Made by a program: the position numbers and the translations under genes. This document shows positions 17,632-26,895 of a stretch of 64,000 nt of DNA, piece by piece. Source of the stretch: an uncultured Methylococcaceae bacterium (GTDB lineage Bacteria > Pseudomonadota > Gammaproteobacteria > Methylococcales > Methylomonadaceae); contig CAJXMF010000002.1 in assembly GCA_913056195.1 (NCBI GenBank), positions 1 through 64,000 of the forward strand, read 5' to 3'. The notes under the pieces are model-generated. The model saw nothing but the letters and a program-made list of their open reading frames with translations. It did no database searches and was not told where the DNA came from. Within the stretch, counting starts at the first letter, position 1; each line of letters begins with the position of its first letter.

Positions 17632-19284
17632 TTATGCATCCCGCTCATCTGCTGTCATCAGTCGTGCCGCTAATTTATTGTCAGAAAATGTCTTGATGGC
17701 TTCGCCGATTTGTTGGCACTTGCCGCCACCTGCCTCATAATCGCGGGTAAAATCATCGATAAATTGCATGACCGAATAGTCGATCAGGTAGGCATTTGAA
17801 AAATCAAGAATAATCGTCTTTCCTGGCTCAAGTTTAGAGAGCGCATTTCTTAAAGGAAGAAAATTAGAGATCAACGCTGACCCCAACAAAGTCACTTTTA
17901 TGGTCTCATCATCAGGACGTTGTATGTCGAAATAAATTTTGAATATATTTCGAGGCCAGACACCACGCAGTAATTCGATGGCCAGTTTGCCAATAATGCC
18001 CAGCATTACGCCAATGAGTAAATCTGTCGCCAAAATGCCAATGATAGTAATCATAAACAGCCATAACTGATCAAAGCCAATGTCCAAAACCTGTTTAAAG
18101 TTTTTAGGGCTGGCCAGCCGGTAACCGGTATAGACCAACAAAGCCGCTAATGTTGCCAGCGGAATATTGTGTATAACATGCGGAAACAGCAAGACGAAGA
18201 CTAAAAAAATCAATCCATGGAAGAAATTTGCCCAACCGGTTTTAGCGCCGTTTTCAATATTAGCTGAGCTTCTGATAATTTCGGAAAGCAACGGTAAACC
18301 ACCGATAAAACCACAGACCATATTGCCAACACCAACGCCCATCAAGTCCCGGTCAAGATCAGATTTACGCTTATACGGGTCAAGCTTGTCAACAGCCACA
18401 GCGCTCACTAAAGACTCAAGGCTTCCAACCAGAAAGATACTAATCACCGCACCCCAGAATTCCCACGTGTTAAACCTGGAAAAATCCGGAAAATAAAAGA
18501 ATGATGCGAGTTGATCAGGGATATCGACTAAATATTCGGGGGCAATCAAGTGTTCATGCGTTTCCAAATACGCCTTTCCCAACAAAGTTAAATGAATATG
18601 TTCATGTTGAACACCATAATATTGGCCTAAACCCATTCCACAAACCAGTACGACCAAAGGCGCCGGTATTTTTTTTAAGGTCGGATGCTTTAATAGCGGC
18701 CAAAGAATTAAAATCGCTAAACCACTGATGCCAATGAGAGCAATCCCGGGAGTGGGATTAAAAATGCTGTGAGGAACCTGTTTAAGTGTTGCAAATACAC
18801 TGCCAAAATCGGTATTAATACCCAGCATGATATGAATCTGCTTGGCCATAATGATAATGCCGATGGCCGCCAGCATACCGTGTATAACGGAGCTGGGGAA
18901 TAATACCCCTAACTGACCGGCCCGATACAGCCCAGCAATGATTTGCAAGGCACCTGCGATTACGATCGCCGCCAGGGTCAAGCGATAACCGGCCATGACA
19001 TCGCCTTGCCCCAAGGTTTCTACTGCGGAAAAAAGAACCACGATTAATCCGGCTGAAGGCCCGGTAATGGTTAAATAACTACCGTTAATACGAGAAACCA
19101 AAAGTCCACCAACAACGGCCGAAATAATACCCGCTGCGGTAGGAAAACCGGATGCCAGAGCAACCCCCAGACACAAAGGCAAAGCCAGCAGAAAAACAAG
19201 AAAACCAGCTTGCAAATCTGCACGCCAGTTTTGTTCTAAACCCGCGATACTTGTTTCAGGAATATTCTGATCTGGATTATTCAT
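17632..19284 (-). CDS. SulP-family anion transporter (SLC26-like) with STAS domain
   Basis: The 550-residue membrane protein has 12 or more hydrophobic segments with SulP motifs (LPLCLGVALASGFP near residue 35-48, TGPSAGL near 75-81, and GGLPLLSEIIRSSANIENGAKTG cut here into GGLPLLSEI and RSSANI). A C-terminal STAS domain (about 455-545) contains ILDFSNAYLIDYSVMQFI. SulP proteins carry sulfate, bicarbonate or other anions with Na+ or H+. The context does not decide; bicarbonate is attractive because many relatives with this N-terminus lie near carbonic anhydrase genes, but none is here. Upstream lies the decayed transposase. Confidence 0.9.
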   Translation of the reverse strand: MNNPDQNIPETSIAGLEQNWRADLQAGFLVFLLALPLCLGVALASGFPTAAGIISAVVGGLLVSRINGSYLTITGPSAGLIVVLFSAVETLGQGDVMAGYRLTLAAIVIAGALQIIAGLYRAGQLGVLFPSSVIHGMLAAIGIIIMAKQIHIMLGINTDFGSVFATLKQVPHSIFNPTPGIALIGISGLAILILWPLLKHPTLKKIPAPLVVLVCGMGLGQYYGVQHEHIHLTLLGKAYLETHEHLIAPEYLVDIPDQLASFFYFPDFSRFNTWEFWGAVISIFLVGSLESLVSAVAVDKLDPYKRKSDLDRDLMGVGVGNMVCGFIGGLPLLSEIIRSSANIENGAKTGWANFFHGLIFLVFVLLFPHVIHNIPLATLAALLVYTGYRLASPKNFKQVLDIGFDQLWLFMITIIGILATDLLIGVMLGIIGKLAIELLRGVWPRNIFKIYFDIQRPDDETIKVTLLGSALISNFLPLRNALSKLEPGKTIILDFSNAYLIDYSVMQFIDDFTRDYEAGGGKCQQIGEAIKTFSDNKLAARLMTADERDA

Positions 19285-19314
19285 AATCTCCTACTCATGA
19301 CTAATTAACTGATG

Positions 19315-19618
19315 TTACGCGGTCTTAAATTGTTGCAACTCAGCAACAACCTGCTGGATAGCCTAAACGAATAACTTTGCCTTCAATACAAAATGATTGG
19401 TTCAAAAATCAAAAAACCATTTCCTCCTCAATCTTTCTGATAATCGATTTAACCTGTAGCCATAGGTCTTTTGACATATACTCCCGAGCCGATAAAAAAC
19501 GGGTGACACTATCATGGCTAATCTCGCCATCTAACATGGACGACAGACCTGTTGCAGTTGCATAGCTCATGTTGCTGATTAAATAGTCTGTGTATAGGTC
19601 TAATTTTTATTTGTTCAT
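19315..19618 (-). pseudogene. Remnant of an IS4-like transposase (N- and C-terminal ends only)
   Basis: Read on the minus strand from an ATG at 19618, the frame gives a short lead, an in-frame TAA as codon 4, then DYLISNMSYATATGL, SSMLDGEISHD and SVTRFLSAREY up to KIEEE near 19421. This is the N-terminus of a widespread DDE transposase of IS4-like type. The frame then stops. Further on, 19315-19362 reads AIQQVVAELQQFKTA and stop, which looks like the transposase C-terminus. The catalytic middle is gone. The remnant lies just upstream of the SulP gene and could have contributed its promoter region. The rest of the gap (19619-19822) shows nothing I can name. Confidence 0.75.
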
Positions 19619-19822
19619 CCATGAATCTTATCAATTATTCGGGATAGCGCGTAACTTAAGTACTTTAATTACTTATTTTATCCATGTCAAACCGGGTATC
19701 TAAAACGTGTTGTGGCTGGATTACCTGGTTTGTTAAGCGCCATATCTAAGCGCGAAAATGCGTTACTGGTTAGGCCTGTACACAAACAAGATAGCGGCTT
19801 TTATGATCCCGTGCCACTTCGG

Positions 19823-20320
19823 TTAGAAAAATAGCATCAATAATATACCCGCCACGCCCCCCGCCAACACATCATCCAGCATAATGCCCAGGCCACCCTG
19901 GACTTTTCGGTCGACCCATTTAATCGGCCAGGGCTTCAGAATATCCAGTATCCGAAATAACACAAAGCCGATGACGATATTCTGCACACTGAAAGGCACC
20001 AGCCACAGGGTAATCAACAGGCCGGCCACTTCATCCCAGACAATACCGCCAAAGTCATGGCAATCCAGCTTTTGTGCCGCTTGCTCACAAATCCAGATGC
20101 CGGACAGGATGACGGATACGGTCAAGATGCTGTAGGCAATAAACCCCGCCTGATAAAACAGCCAATAAAGTGGAATCGCCGCCAGGGTGCCAAAGGTCCC
20201 AGGCATATATTTTGACAGGCCGGAGCCAAACCCGAAGGCCAGAAACAAAACCGGGTCGGTCATAATTTGCCTGGCCGACAGCCGGGCCTTGCCATAATCG
20301 CGTTTAAGAAAAATGTTCAT
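19823..20320 (-). CDS. pgpA: Phosphatidylglycerophosphatase A
   Basis: PgpA removes phosphate from phosphatidylglycerophosphate to make phosphatidylglycerol at the inner membrane. The protein of 165 residues has the PgpA signatures FGSGLSKYMPGTFGTLAAIP near the start and IVWDEVAGLL (metal-binding Asp/Glu) in the middle, plus LDDVLAGG near the end, with four membrane segments. I take the ATG at 20320, preceded by CAGGCAACAGGCT and overlapping the end of thiL by 17 bp. A longer frame to 20413 lies inside thiL and adds 31 unrelated residues. thiL-pgpA is a conserved gammaproteobacterial pair. Confidence 0.93.
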   Translation of the reverse strand: MNIFLKRDYGKARLSARQIMTDPVLFLAFGFGSGLSKYMPGTFGTLAAIPLYWLFYQAGFIAYSILTVSVILSGIWICEQAAQKLDCHDFGGIVWDEVAGLLITLWLVPFSVQNIVIGFVLFRILDILKPWPIKWVDRKVQGGLGIMLDDVLAGGVAGILLMLFF

Positions 20321-21236
20321 AGCCTGTTGCCTGAATCGTTTGAGATTTGCCGTGTTTGTTAAGCCGAAGACCGGGCTGGGATTCAACCACACCAATCCAG
20401 GTGCAGTCTGCACTTAAGAGAGGCTGTTTTTCCGGCGGCACGGTAAAACAAAGCTGATAATCGTCACCGCCTGTGAGCGGGAGCTGCCAATCGCCCGTTT
20501 GCTCAATATACTCCCGAACTGCGGCACTTAATGGAATTTGCGCCCAATCAAGGCTGGCACCCACATCGCTTTTGCTCAGAATATGGCCGAGATCTTGAGC
20601 CAAACCATCGGAAACATCAATACAGGCGCTGGCGATGCCGCGTAAGGCCAGGCCGTGTTGCAGCTGCGGTTCTGGGCAATGAAAATGTTGCAGAGCCATT
20701 TCTGGACAGGCACTTTGATAGCCCTGATAAATTTTCAGCCCTAAGCCACCATCCCCCAATGAGCCAGTGACATAAATCAGGTCACCGGGCTTTGCACCAT
20801 CACGCCGTAAGGCTAAACCTTCCGGCACAACGCCCATGGCCTGGAGGGTCAGTGTCAATGGGCCGGACGTGGTATCGCCGCCGATTAAATCAACCGTATA
20901 GCGTTCCGCGAGCTGACGAAAGCCGGCACTGAAATCTGTCAGCCAGCCTTCATCAATATGAGGTAAGGTCAGGGCCAACGTGACGGCAAAAGGCTCCGCT
21001 CCCATGCTTGCCAGATCGCTTAAATTGACCGCGAGTAATTTATGAGCTAAAAAGGCGGGTTTAACATTCTCAAAAAAATGAACACCCGCCACCATCGTGT
21101 CGGTTGTGACCGCGAGCTCATAACCTTTCGGCACACGGCACAACGCACAATCATCACCGACACCCAAACGATTGAGCCGATGTTTTACAGGCCAGTCAAA
21201 AAAACGCGCTATCAGATCAAATTCCGCCGCGCTCAA
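20304..21236 (-). CDS. thiL: Thiamine-monophosphate kinase ThiL
   Basis: ThiL phosphorylates thiamine monophosphate to the active cofactor thiamine diphosphate. The 310-residue protein has the PurM-like fold with metal-binding segments LGVGDDCAL, TTDTMVAGVHF and DLIGGDTTSGP, and DVSDGLAQDL with TGGDDYQL in the C-terminal half. The start codon is TTG at 21236, with GGAA spaced seven bases upstream inside the end of nusB; the gap to nusB is 2 bp, so it is translated in a coupled chain nusB-thiL-pgpA. Confidence 0.95.
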   Translation of the reverse strand: MSAAEFDLIARFFDWPVKHRLNRLGVGDDCALCRVPKGYELAVTTDTMVAGVHFFENVKPAFLAHKLLAVNLSDLASMGAEPFAVTLALTLPHIDEGWLTDFSAGFRQLAERYTVDLIGGDTTSGPLTLTLQAMGVVPEGLALRRDGAKPGDLIYVTGSLGDGGLGLKIYQGYQSACPEMALQHFHCPEPQLQHGLALRGIASACIDVSDGLAQDLGHILSKSDVGASLDWAQIPLSAAVREYIEQTGDWQLPLTGGDDYQLCFTVPPEKQPLLSADCTWIGVVESQPGLRLNKHGKSQTIQATGYEHFS

Positions 21237-21238
21237 AA

Positions 21239-21679
21239 CTATTTCCGCTTTTGCTGCCGGGCTTTAATCTCAGCCGTGCGCGTTTTCTGGCTGACTTTAT
21301 CCAAAATGCCATTGACATATTTATGACTGCCTTCTGCACCAAAAGCTTTAGCCAGTTCTACGCCTTCGTTGATAATGACGCGGTAGGGTGTATCCAGCCG
21401 CTTAATCAGCTCGTAAGTGCCAAGACGCAAAATGGCCCGTTCCACAGGGTCGATCTTTTCCACCGGCCGATCGACAAATTCGGCCAGGGTTTTATCAATC
21501 ACATCCAGCTCTGCCGGTACGCCATGAAATAAATCATAAAAATAACTTTTTTGCGCACCTTTTAAAAATTCCTGCTCGATAAAGTAGTCATGAATCCGGC
21601 TTAAACTATCGCCTGAAACCTGCCATTGATACAGCGCTTGCACGGCACATTCCCGGGATTTACTTTTTGAAGAACTCAT
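21239..21679 (-). CDS. nusB: Transcription antitermination factor NusB
   Basis: NusB with S10 (NusE) binds boxA RNA and allows antitermination of rRNA transcription. The 146-residue all-helical protein has the usual landmarks: SRECAVQALYQWQVSG at the start, VDRPVEKIDPVERAILRLGTYEL in the middle (split here as VDRPVEKIDPVE and RAILRLGTYEL) and NEGVELAKAFG near the end. Start ATG at 21679 overlaps the ribH stop by one base. The ribH-nusB-thiL-pgpA order is typical of gammaproteobacteria. Confidence 0.95.
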   Translation of the reverse strand: MSSSKSKSRECAVQALYQWQVSGDSLSRIHDYFIEQEFLKGAQKSYFYDLFHGVPAELDVIDKTLAEFVDRPVEKIDPVERAILRLGTYELIKRLDTPYRVIINEGVELAKAFGAEGSHKYVNGILDKVSQKTRTAEIKARQQKRK

Positions 21680-22146
21680 CAGGCACTCAGATTGTTAAAC
21701 AAGCTGACCATTTCGACCGCTGACAATGCCGCTTCGGCACCTTTATTGCCTGCTTTAGTCCCCGCGCGCTCGATGGCCTGCTCAATGCTATCGACGGTTA
21801 ATACACCAAATGTCACCGGAACATCATATTTCAAAGAGACATTGGCAATACCTTTGACGCATTCGCCGGCGACATATTCGAAATGCGGCGTTCCGCCCCG
21901 AATGACGGCACCGAGTGCGATAATCGCATCAAACTGTTTTTGCGCGGCGATGCGTTGAATGACCATGGGTAATTCAAATGCGCCGGGGGCTTTGACCAGG
22001 ACAATATCATCACGGTTGGCGCCATGTCGGACCAAGGCATCCATCGCCCCCGCTTCCAGTTGTTCGACGATAAAGCTATTAAAGCGTGAAGAAACCAAAC
22101 AAAATTTACCGCCTGCCGCGGATAAATTGCCTTCTATTATGTTCAT
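21679..22146 (-). CDS. ribH: 6,7-dimethyl-8-ribityllumazine synthase (lumazine synthase)
   Basis: It condenses 5-amino-6-ribitylaminouracil with dihydroxybutanone phosphate to lumazine, the penultimate step of riboflavin synthesis; subunits form pentamers or icosahedral shells. The 155-residue protein has the substrate-binding segments [32 protein letters not shown] (with the catalytic His) and [10 protein letters not shown], in normal order. It is separated from ribB by 178 bp filled with hairpin repeats, so it may have its own promoter or an attenuated supply from upstream. Confidence 0.96.
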   Translation of the reverse strand: MNIIEGNLSAAGGKFCLVSSRFNSFIVEQLEAGAMDALVRHGANRDDIVLVKAPGAFELPMVIQRIAAQKQFDAIIALGAVIRGGTPHFEYVAGECVKGIANVSLKYDVPVTFGVLTVDSIEQAIERAGTKAGNKGAEAALSAVEMVSLFNNLSA

Positions 22147-22182
22147 AACTGTTCTCTTTAAGTTCTTAAATCATTGTTTCAT

Positions 22183-22211
22183 CTTGTTCCCAAACGGAGT
22201 TTGGGAACAAG
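22183..22211. repeat. Perfect hairpin repeat (GTTCCCAAAC family)
   Basis: A 13-bp perfect inverted repeat CTTGTTCCCAAAC/GTTTGGGAACAAG around a 3-nt loop lies between ribH and ribB. The same core stem occurs at 36741-36765 and, in longer form, near 52849-52951. This is a dispersed palindromic repeat; no T run follows. Confidence 0.85.
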
Positions 22212-22212
22212 A

Positions 22213-22283
22213 AATCGCGGCTAAAGCCGCTCCTACAACGTCCAATACAGCCCATGCCCCATAGGAGCGACTTTAGTCGCGAT
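22213..22283. repeat. REP-like pair (TCGCGGCTAAAGCCGCTCCTAC family)
   Basis: Two head-to-head copies, 22213-22236 and 22261-22283, each fold as a hairpin (GCGGCTAAAGCCGC; GCGACTTTAGTCGC) next to a TCCTAC/AGGAG tail. An equivalent pair is at 52746-52816. The arrangement resembles bacterial REP/BIME elements, often moved by RAYT transposases, none of which is seen here. Confidence 0.85.
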
Positions 22284-22324
22284 CAATTGGGAATGCGCAA
22301 TAATGGGGCTCTGTCTATTTACGC

Positions 22325-23428
22325 TTATTCAGTATGCTCAACCACTTCCAGGTCGAAGCCTGACAGCCCTTTGTATTTTTTATGCGCTCCCATGACTTTA
22401 AGGCGTCGCACGCCTAAATCCGCCAGAATGCGGGAGCCAGTGCCAGTCGTGCGCCAGTGACCCTCTTCGCTGTTATCATGCGGAATTTTTACGCCATTGT
22501 CTTCCATTTGGTAACGGTGAATTTGTTCCACCAATACCTTATTGGTTTCACTTGGCCTGATCACCACCAAAACGCCCTTGCCTTCTTCGGCAATTTTCCG
22601 CATCGCCTCTCGAATAGGCAAATGACTGCTCGAACGTTTGGAAAAAAACACGTCATCCAATACATTGCGGGCATGAACACGCACCAATACCGGCTCATCA
22701 CCCGCGACATCGCCCATCACCAGCGCCAAATGAACATTATTGTCATTTCTGTCCTGATAGGCATAGAGGGTGAAATCACCAAATTCAGTCGGGTAGCGGC
22801 ATTGACTGATGCGCTCCAGGGTATTTTCGTGCTGAATCCGGTATTGAATTAAATCAGCAATGGTGCCGATTTTAAGCTGGTGCTGTTTGGCAAACACATC
22901 CAGATCAGGACGCCGCGCCATGCTGCCATCTTCATTCAGAATTTCAACAATCACCGCCGCCGGCTCTTGCCCAGCCAGGCGCGCCAAATCGCAACCGGCC
23001 TCGGTGTGGCCTGCGCGATGCAAAACGCCGCCGGGCTGCGCCATCAACGGAAAAATATGTCCGGGTTGCACCAGGTCATCCGGTTTGGCCTCTTTAGCCA
23101 CGGCCTTTTGAATGGTCAATGCTCTGTCTGCTGCCGAAATACCGGTGGTTACGCCTTCGGCGGCCTCAATGGAAACGGTAAAATTTGTTGAATGTGCAGC
23201 CTGATTGTCGTTGACCATCAACGGCAATCGCAGCTGCTGGCACCGTTCTGGCGTCAATGTCAGGCAAATCAGACCGCGCCCATAACGCGCCATAAAGTTG
23301 ATATCTTCCGGCCGCACAAAAGTGGCCGCCATCACCAGATCACCTTCATTTTCCCGATCTTCATCGTCCATGATAATAACCATGCGCCCATGGCGCAGGT
23401 CTTCGATAATTTCTTCAGTACTATTCAT
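22325..23428 (-). CDS. ribB: 3,4-dihydroxy-2-butanone 4-phosphate synthase with degenerate GTP cyclohydrolase II domain (RibBX type)
   Basis: The N-terminal half (about 1-200) is a complete DHBP synthase: the acidic loop MDDEDRENEGDLVMAA near residues 20-35 and HTEAGCDLARLAG near 140-152 supply the metal and substrate residues. It makes the four-carbon unit for riboflavin. The C-terminal half has the outline of GTP cyclohydrolase II, but the zinc-binding cysteines are lost: where the active enzyme has RVHSEC and a CxC-type pair, this one reads RVHARN and SKRSSS. It should not hydrolyse GTP, so a separate ribA is needed elsewhere. This matches the RibBX variant reported in Proteobacteria. Start overlaps the ribE stop (TAATG). 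Confidence 0.93.
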   Translation of the reverse strand: MNSTEEIIEDLRHGRMVIIMDDEDRENEGDLVMAATFVRPEDINFMARYGRGLICLTLTPERCQQLRLPLMVNDNQAAHSTNFTVSIEAAEGVTTGISAADRALTIQKAVAKEAKPDDLVQPGHIFPLMAQPGGVLHRAGHTEAGCDLARLAGQEPAAVIVEILNEDGSMARRPDLDVFAKQHQLKIGTIADLIQYRIQHENTLERISQCRYPTEFGDFTLYAYQDRNDNNVHLALVMGDVAGDEPVLVRVHARNVLDDVFFSKRSSSHLPIREAMRKIAEEGKGVLVVIRPSETNKVLVEQIHRYQMEDNGVKIPHDNSEEGHWRTTGTGSRILADLGVRRLKVMGAHKKYKGLSGFDLEVVEHTE

Positions 23429-24084
23429 TAACGATAAAATCCAGAGTTTTGTAAAAGTTCTTCAGTAATGCCGCCATTCGGTTTAGCCGCCGCCTCACCT
23501 TGCATCAGCCGCTCCATATACCGCGCCAGCAAATCGACTTCCAAATTGACAGCATCACCGACCTCAGTTGTCCCCAGCGTCGTTTTCTGCAAGGTATGCG
23601 GCACGATATTGACCGCAAATTCAGCCCCCTTGACCGTATTGACGGTCAGACTGATACCATTGATGCAAATTGACCCTTTTTCGGCGATATACCGGGCCAG
23701 ATTATCCGGTGCCTTAAAGCGAAATCGAACCGAACGTCCGTCTGGCTTTTTCTCAATCACTTTGCCGAGGCCGTCAACATGCCCACTGACAATATGCCCG
23801 CCTAATCGCGTCGTCGGCATCAAGGCCAGTTCCAGATTGACGGGCATGCCGACATTGGCATCTTTCAGTGTGGTTCGCGCCAGGGTTTCATTCGAGACAT
23901 CTGCACAAAAATAATCGGCACCCAGTTCTACCGCAGTCAAACACACACCATTAACGGCAATACTGTCGCCCAGGTTTGCATCCTGCAGCGGCAATGTGCC
24001 GGTATTGAGGGTTAAACGACAATCGCCACCTTTCATTTGAATGGCGGCAATATGACCAACCGCCTGAATAATTCCAGTAAACAT
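23428..24084 (-). CDS. ribE: Riboflavin synthase (alpha chain)
   Basis: It dismutates two lumazine molecules to riboflavin and a pyrimidine that is recycled. The 218-residue protein consists of two similar beta-barrel lumazine-binding domains: MFTGIIQAVGHIAAI with GDSIAVNGVCLTAVE in the first, and GHVDGLGKVI with GSICINGISLTVN in the second, as expected. Family-standard length. It lies 1 bp after ribD and overlaps ribB by one base, so the rib genes form one tight operon headed by nrdR. Confidence 0.96.
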   Translation of the reverse strand: MFTGIIQAVGHIAAIQMKGGDCRLTLNTGTLPLQDANLGDSIAVNGVCLTAVELGADYFCADVSNETLARTTLKDANVGMPVNLELALMPTTRLGGHIVSGHVDGLGKVIEKKPDGRSVRFRFKAPDNLARYIAEKGSICINGISLTVNTVKGAEFAVNIVPHTLQKTTLGTTEVGDAVNLEVDLLARYMERLMQGEAAAKPNGGITEELLQNSGFYR

Positions 24085-24085
24085 G

Positions 24086-25180
24086 CTATTTATTTTGAGT
24101 TAAGCTGAGTCGCAAATCCGGGCCAATTTTTCGAACATCATTGAAAACAAGTTGATAGCGCTGGGCCATCGTGTCAAGCTGAGGCAAATGGAACAGCCCG
24201 CGCGCCTTATCCCCCATCACACAGGGTGCCATATACACCAGCCACTCATCGACCAGCCCGCTGTCCAGCAAGGCCGCATTCAAGGTTGCACCGGCTTCCA
24301 CCCAGACCTGATTGATCTGCTGCTGTGCCAACAGGCTGAAAACCGCGTGTAAATCCAGTGTGTTATCCGTTGAAGCCAGCTTAAAAACCTTTGCGCCCGC
24401 CTGTTCCAGCGCCTGTTTTTTATCGGCATCCGGACTGGTTGTGATAATCCAGACGGGCGATTCGGGCTGTTGGAGCATTCGCGCGCCGGACGGCATTTTC
24501 AATTGGGAGTCAAGCACGATGCGAACAGGCTGATGAACCTCGAAATCAACCCGCGCATTCAATAATGGATCATCCACCAGGACGGTATTGATACCGGTGA
24601 CAATGGCGCTGCTTTCAGCGCGCAGGCGATGAACATCGGCACGCGATGCGGCCGAGGTGATCCACTGACTTTCGCCGGATGCCATGGCCGTTCGCCCATC
24701 CAGACTCATCGCCAGCTTGCTACGCAACCACGGCAGACCGTGTCGCATTCGTTTGATAAAACCGGGATTTAAGGCTTCAGCATCCTGTTGCAGCACACCG
24801 ACATCAACCGCTATCCCCGCCTCGCACATTTTTTGCAGGCCACGCCCGGCGACTTGTGGATTAGGATCCTGCATGGCGACCACCGCCCGCGCAATACCGG
24901 CCTTTATCAAGGCATCACAACAGGGGCCGGTGCGCCCCTGATGACTGCACGGCTCAAGTGTTACATAACAGCTTGCACCACGCGCATCATCAACCTGATT
25001 GAGGGCGACGATTTCCGCATGCGGACCGCCAGCATACTGGTGCCAACCTTCCGCAATCACCCGGCCATCTTTCACCAACACACAGCCTACACGCGGGTTG
25101 GGATCTGTGGTGTATCTACCCCGTTTAGCTAAAGCGATGGCCTTGGCCATAAATTCATAATCGGTGGTGCGTGCGCTCAT
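24086..25180 (-). CDS. ribD: Bifunctional diaminohydroxyphosphoribosylaminopyrimidine deaminase / 5-amino-6-(5-phosphoribosylamino)uracil reductase
   Basis: RibD carries out the deamination and side-chain reduction steps of riboflavin synthesis. The 364-residue protein has the N-terminal zinc deaminase domain (HAEIVAL with catalytic Glu; [11 protein letters not shown] with two zinc Cys) and the C-terminal reductase domain ([20 protein letters not shown] shown in part as [27 protein letters not shown]). It overlaps nrdR by ATGA. Length fits the family. Confidence 0.96.
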   Translation of the reverse strand: MSARTTDYEFMAKAIALAKRGRYTTDPNPRVGCVLVKDGRVIAEGWHQYAGGPHAEIVALNQVDDARGASCYVTLEPCSHQGRTGPCCDALIKAGIARAVVAMQDPNPQVAGRGLQKMCEAGIAVDVGVLQQDAEALNPGFIKRMRHGLPWLRSKLAMSLDGRTAMASGESQWITSAASRADVHRLRAESSAIVTGINTVLVDDPLLNARVDFEVHQPVRIVLDSQLKMPSGARMLQQPESPVWIITTSPDADKKQALEQAGAKVFKLASTDNTLDLHAVFSLLAQQQINQVWVEAGATLNAALLDSGLVDEWLVYMAPCVMGDKARGLFHLPQLDTMAQRYQLVFNDVRKIGPDLRLSLTQNK

Positions 25181-25629
25181 TTGGCTTTCAGTTTGGCAAT
25201 CATGTCGGTAAATTCGCTAACATCCTCAAAACTGCGATAAACCGAGGCGAAACGAATAAAGGCGACCGGATCAAGTTGACTGAGTTCCATCATCACGACC
25301 TCGCCTAACTCACTGGCCTTAAATTCACGTTCGCCGGTATGGGTCAATGCTTTTTTAATGCGACTGATGGCCGCTTCCACCTCATCGACTTTTACCGGCC
25401 GTTTTTCCAGCGCGCGCTGAATACCGGCTCGAAGTTTGGCTTCATTGAAGGCTTCACGTTCCCCATTTCGCTTGACGATTTGTGGCAACGATAACTCCGC
25501 CACTTCGTAGGTGGTAAAACGTTCCTTGCAGGCAACGCATTCCCGCCGTCGTCTGACCTGATCGCCTTCACCAGCGAGGCGAGAATTGATAACCCGAGTA
25601 TCTTGAACACCACAAAACGGACAACGCAT
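25177..25629 (-). CDS. nrdR: Transcriptional repressor NrdR
   Basis: NrdR represses ribonucleotide reductase genes in response to ATP/dATP. The 150-residue protein has the N-terminal zinc ribbon (MRCPFC...[16 protein letters not shown] with four Cys) and the ATP-cone domain (about 50-140, with [11 protein letters not shown]-like [19 protein letters not shown]). It heads the riboflavin operon, the usual nrdR-ribD arrangement. The 90 bp upstream (25630-25719) are the promoter region; I see no clear NrdR box there. Confidence 0.96.
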   Translation of the reverse strand: MRCPFCGVQDTRVINSRLAGEGDQVRRRRECVACKERFTTYEVAELSLPQIVKRNGEREAFNEAKLRAGIQRALEKRPVKVDEVEAAISRIKKALTHTGEREFKASELGEVVMMELSQLDPVAFIRFASVYRSFEDVSEFTDMIAKLKAK

Positions 25630-25719
25630 GATTTCAATCTGTTATTTAAAGAACGGCAACGCTGAAGCGTTGAAAAGAAGGTTATTATAGGCTTCGGTTC
25701 GCGTTAAGCAAAGTGATTA

Positions 25720-26895
25720 TCAACCGGGCTGCCCATCAACGCGAGGCGTGGACAAAATCGGACTGTACACCAGAAAAAACAAAGCAAAGGCCGCTAACCA
25801 GATATAACTGGAAATCAACAGCCAGGTATCATACCCTGCCGGGAAAATGGAAGGCAGTAAAACCCGGAACAGCGCGGCAAGATTAATCAGCACAAAAGCC
25901 ACAGCAATCGCATTCGAGGCCTTCAATGCACGACCGCTATGGCCTAGGGCGACGCGCGCCATCATCCCTAAGGTAATCACACCGATACCGCCCACGGTAA
26001 AGGCATGTAAGGTGTCAGAATATGACACTACGCCATAGGCCGACAACGCCAGCATGGCAAATCCCAATAAAATCCAGGCGTAGCCCAAATAGAGCACCCA
26101 TAACAGCGGTACATACCAGATTTTCGGATTATACCAGCCCCAAACCCGCGCCAAATTGGCAAGCAGCGCCAATACAGCTACACCTGCCAGCAACGCGCCT
26201 TTTACGTCAAGCAAAACCAACCCGAAACTGACGATGGCAAACGCGACACCGGCGATATCGAATATCGGATTACGAATGGCCATCACGCCTTTAAGTCCGC
26301 GCTCGGTAAAAAAAGGAAAGACACGGCCGGCCAACACCAGAATCATGCTTAAAATAACCATCACCACCAGCGTTATCCCTTGCCAGCCTGTATTGTCTGT
26401 CACGCCCAAAATTTCCAGATGCAACAGGCCATTGCCTATCGCCATTAACATCAGCATGACTACAAATATCAGATTCCGGTAATTTGCCGTCGCCAACAAC
26501 GGACGACTGATAAGCCAGGCCAGCCATGGCAGAAAGGCAAAATCAATCGCCGCGATCAAGACATCGGGAATCAATTCAGAATAAAACGGCGTAATCCGGC
26601 CATAAAGCCAAAGCAGCCCCAAAGCTGCCAGTTGATCCGGCGTGGTTGTATCCCGGCCAGTCCAGTTTTTAACCGCCGTCAACAAAAAACCGGCAATAAC
26701 GGCGGTTGCATACCCCAGTAACATTTCATGGGCATGCCAGTAAACACTCGGAAAATACAAATCGGTATGCAGCCGACCATCGTAGATATTATTCCATAAG
26801 CTTATCAGTAACAGCGCCGACAAGCCTGCCAGGAAGAAAAAGGTTCGGAAGCCAAGAGCAAACAACGGATAATTAAAGATAGGCTTTTTATTCAT
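25720..26895 (-). CDS. NnrS-family multi-pass membrane protein (nitric oxide stress associated)
   Basis: The 391-residue protein has about 12 membrane helices and the NnrS hallmarks: PLFALGFRTFFFLAGLSALL at the start, conserved His in YWHAHEMLLGYATAV and a further GVITLGMMARVALGHSGR segment. NnrS is a haem- and copper-containing protein that protects iron metabolism during nitrosative stress in bacteria that reduce nitrogen oxides. I chose the ATG at 26895, which overlaps the DUF455 stop by 8 bp and has GGAA upstream; a longer frame to 26940 runs into DUF455. No NO reductase gene is in the window. Confidence 0.88.
   Translation of the reverse strand: MNKKPIFNYPLFALGFRTFFFLAGLSALLLISLWNNIYDGRLHTDLYFPSVYWHAHEMLLGYATAVIAGFLLTAVKNWTGRDTTTPDQLAALGLLWLYGRITPFYSELIPDVLIAAIDFAFLPWLAWLISRPLLATANYRNLIFVVMLMLMAIGNGLLHLEILGVTDNTGWQGITLVVMVILSMILVLAGRVFPFFTERGLKGVMAIRNPIFDIAGVAFAIVSFGLVLLDVKGALLAGVAVLALLANLARVWGWYNPKIWYVPLLWVLYLGYAWILLGFAMLALSAYGVVSYSDTLHAFTVGGIGVITLGMMARVALGHSGRALKASNAIAVAFVLINLAALFRVLLPSIFPAGYDTWLLISSYIWLAAFALFFLVYSPILSTPRVDGQPG

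Noticed and set aside
19823-20413. Longer PgpA reading from 20413
   Set aside because: The extra 31 residues lie inside thiL and do not resemble PgpA; the ATG at 20320 has an RBS and gives a normal N-terminus.
22147-25719. FMN riboswitch before the riboflavin genes
   Set aside because: No RFN consensus is seen in front of nrdR-ribD, ribB or ribH; the gap before ribH is filled by hairpin repeats instead.
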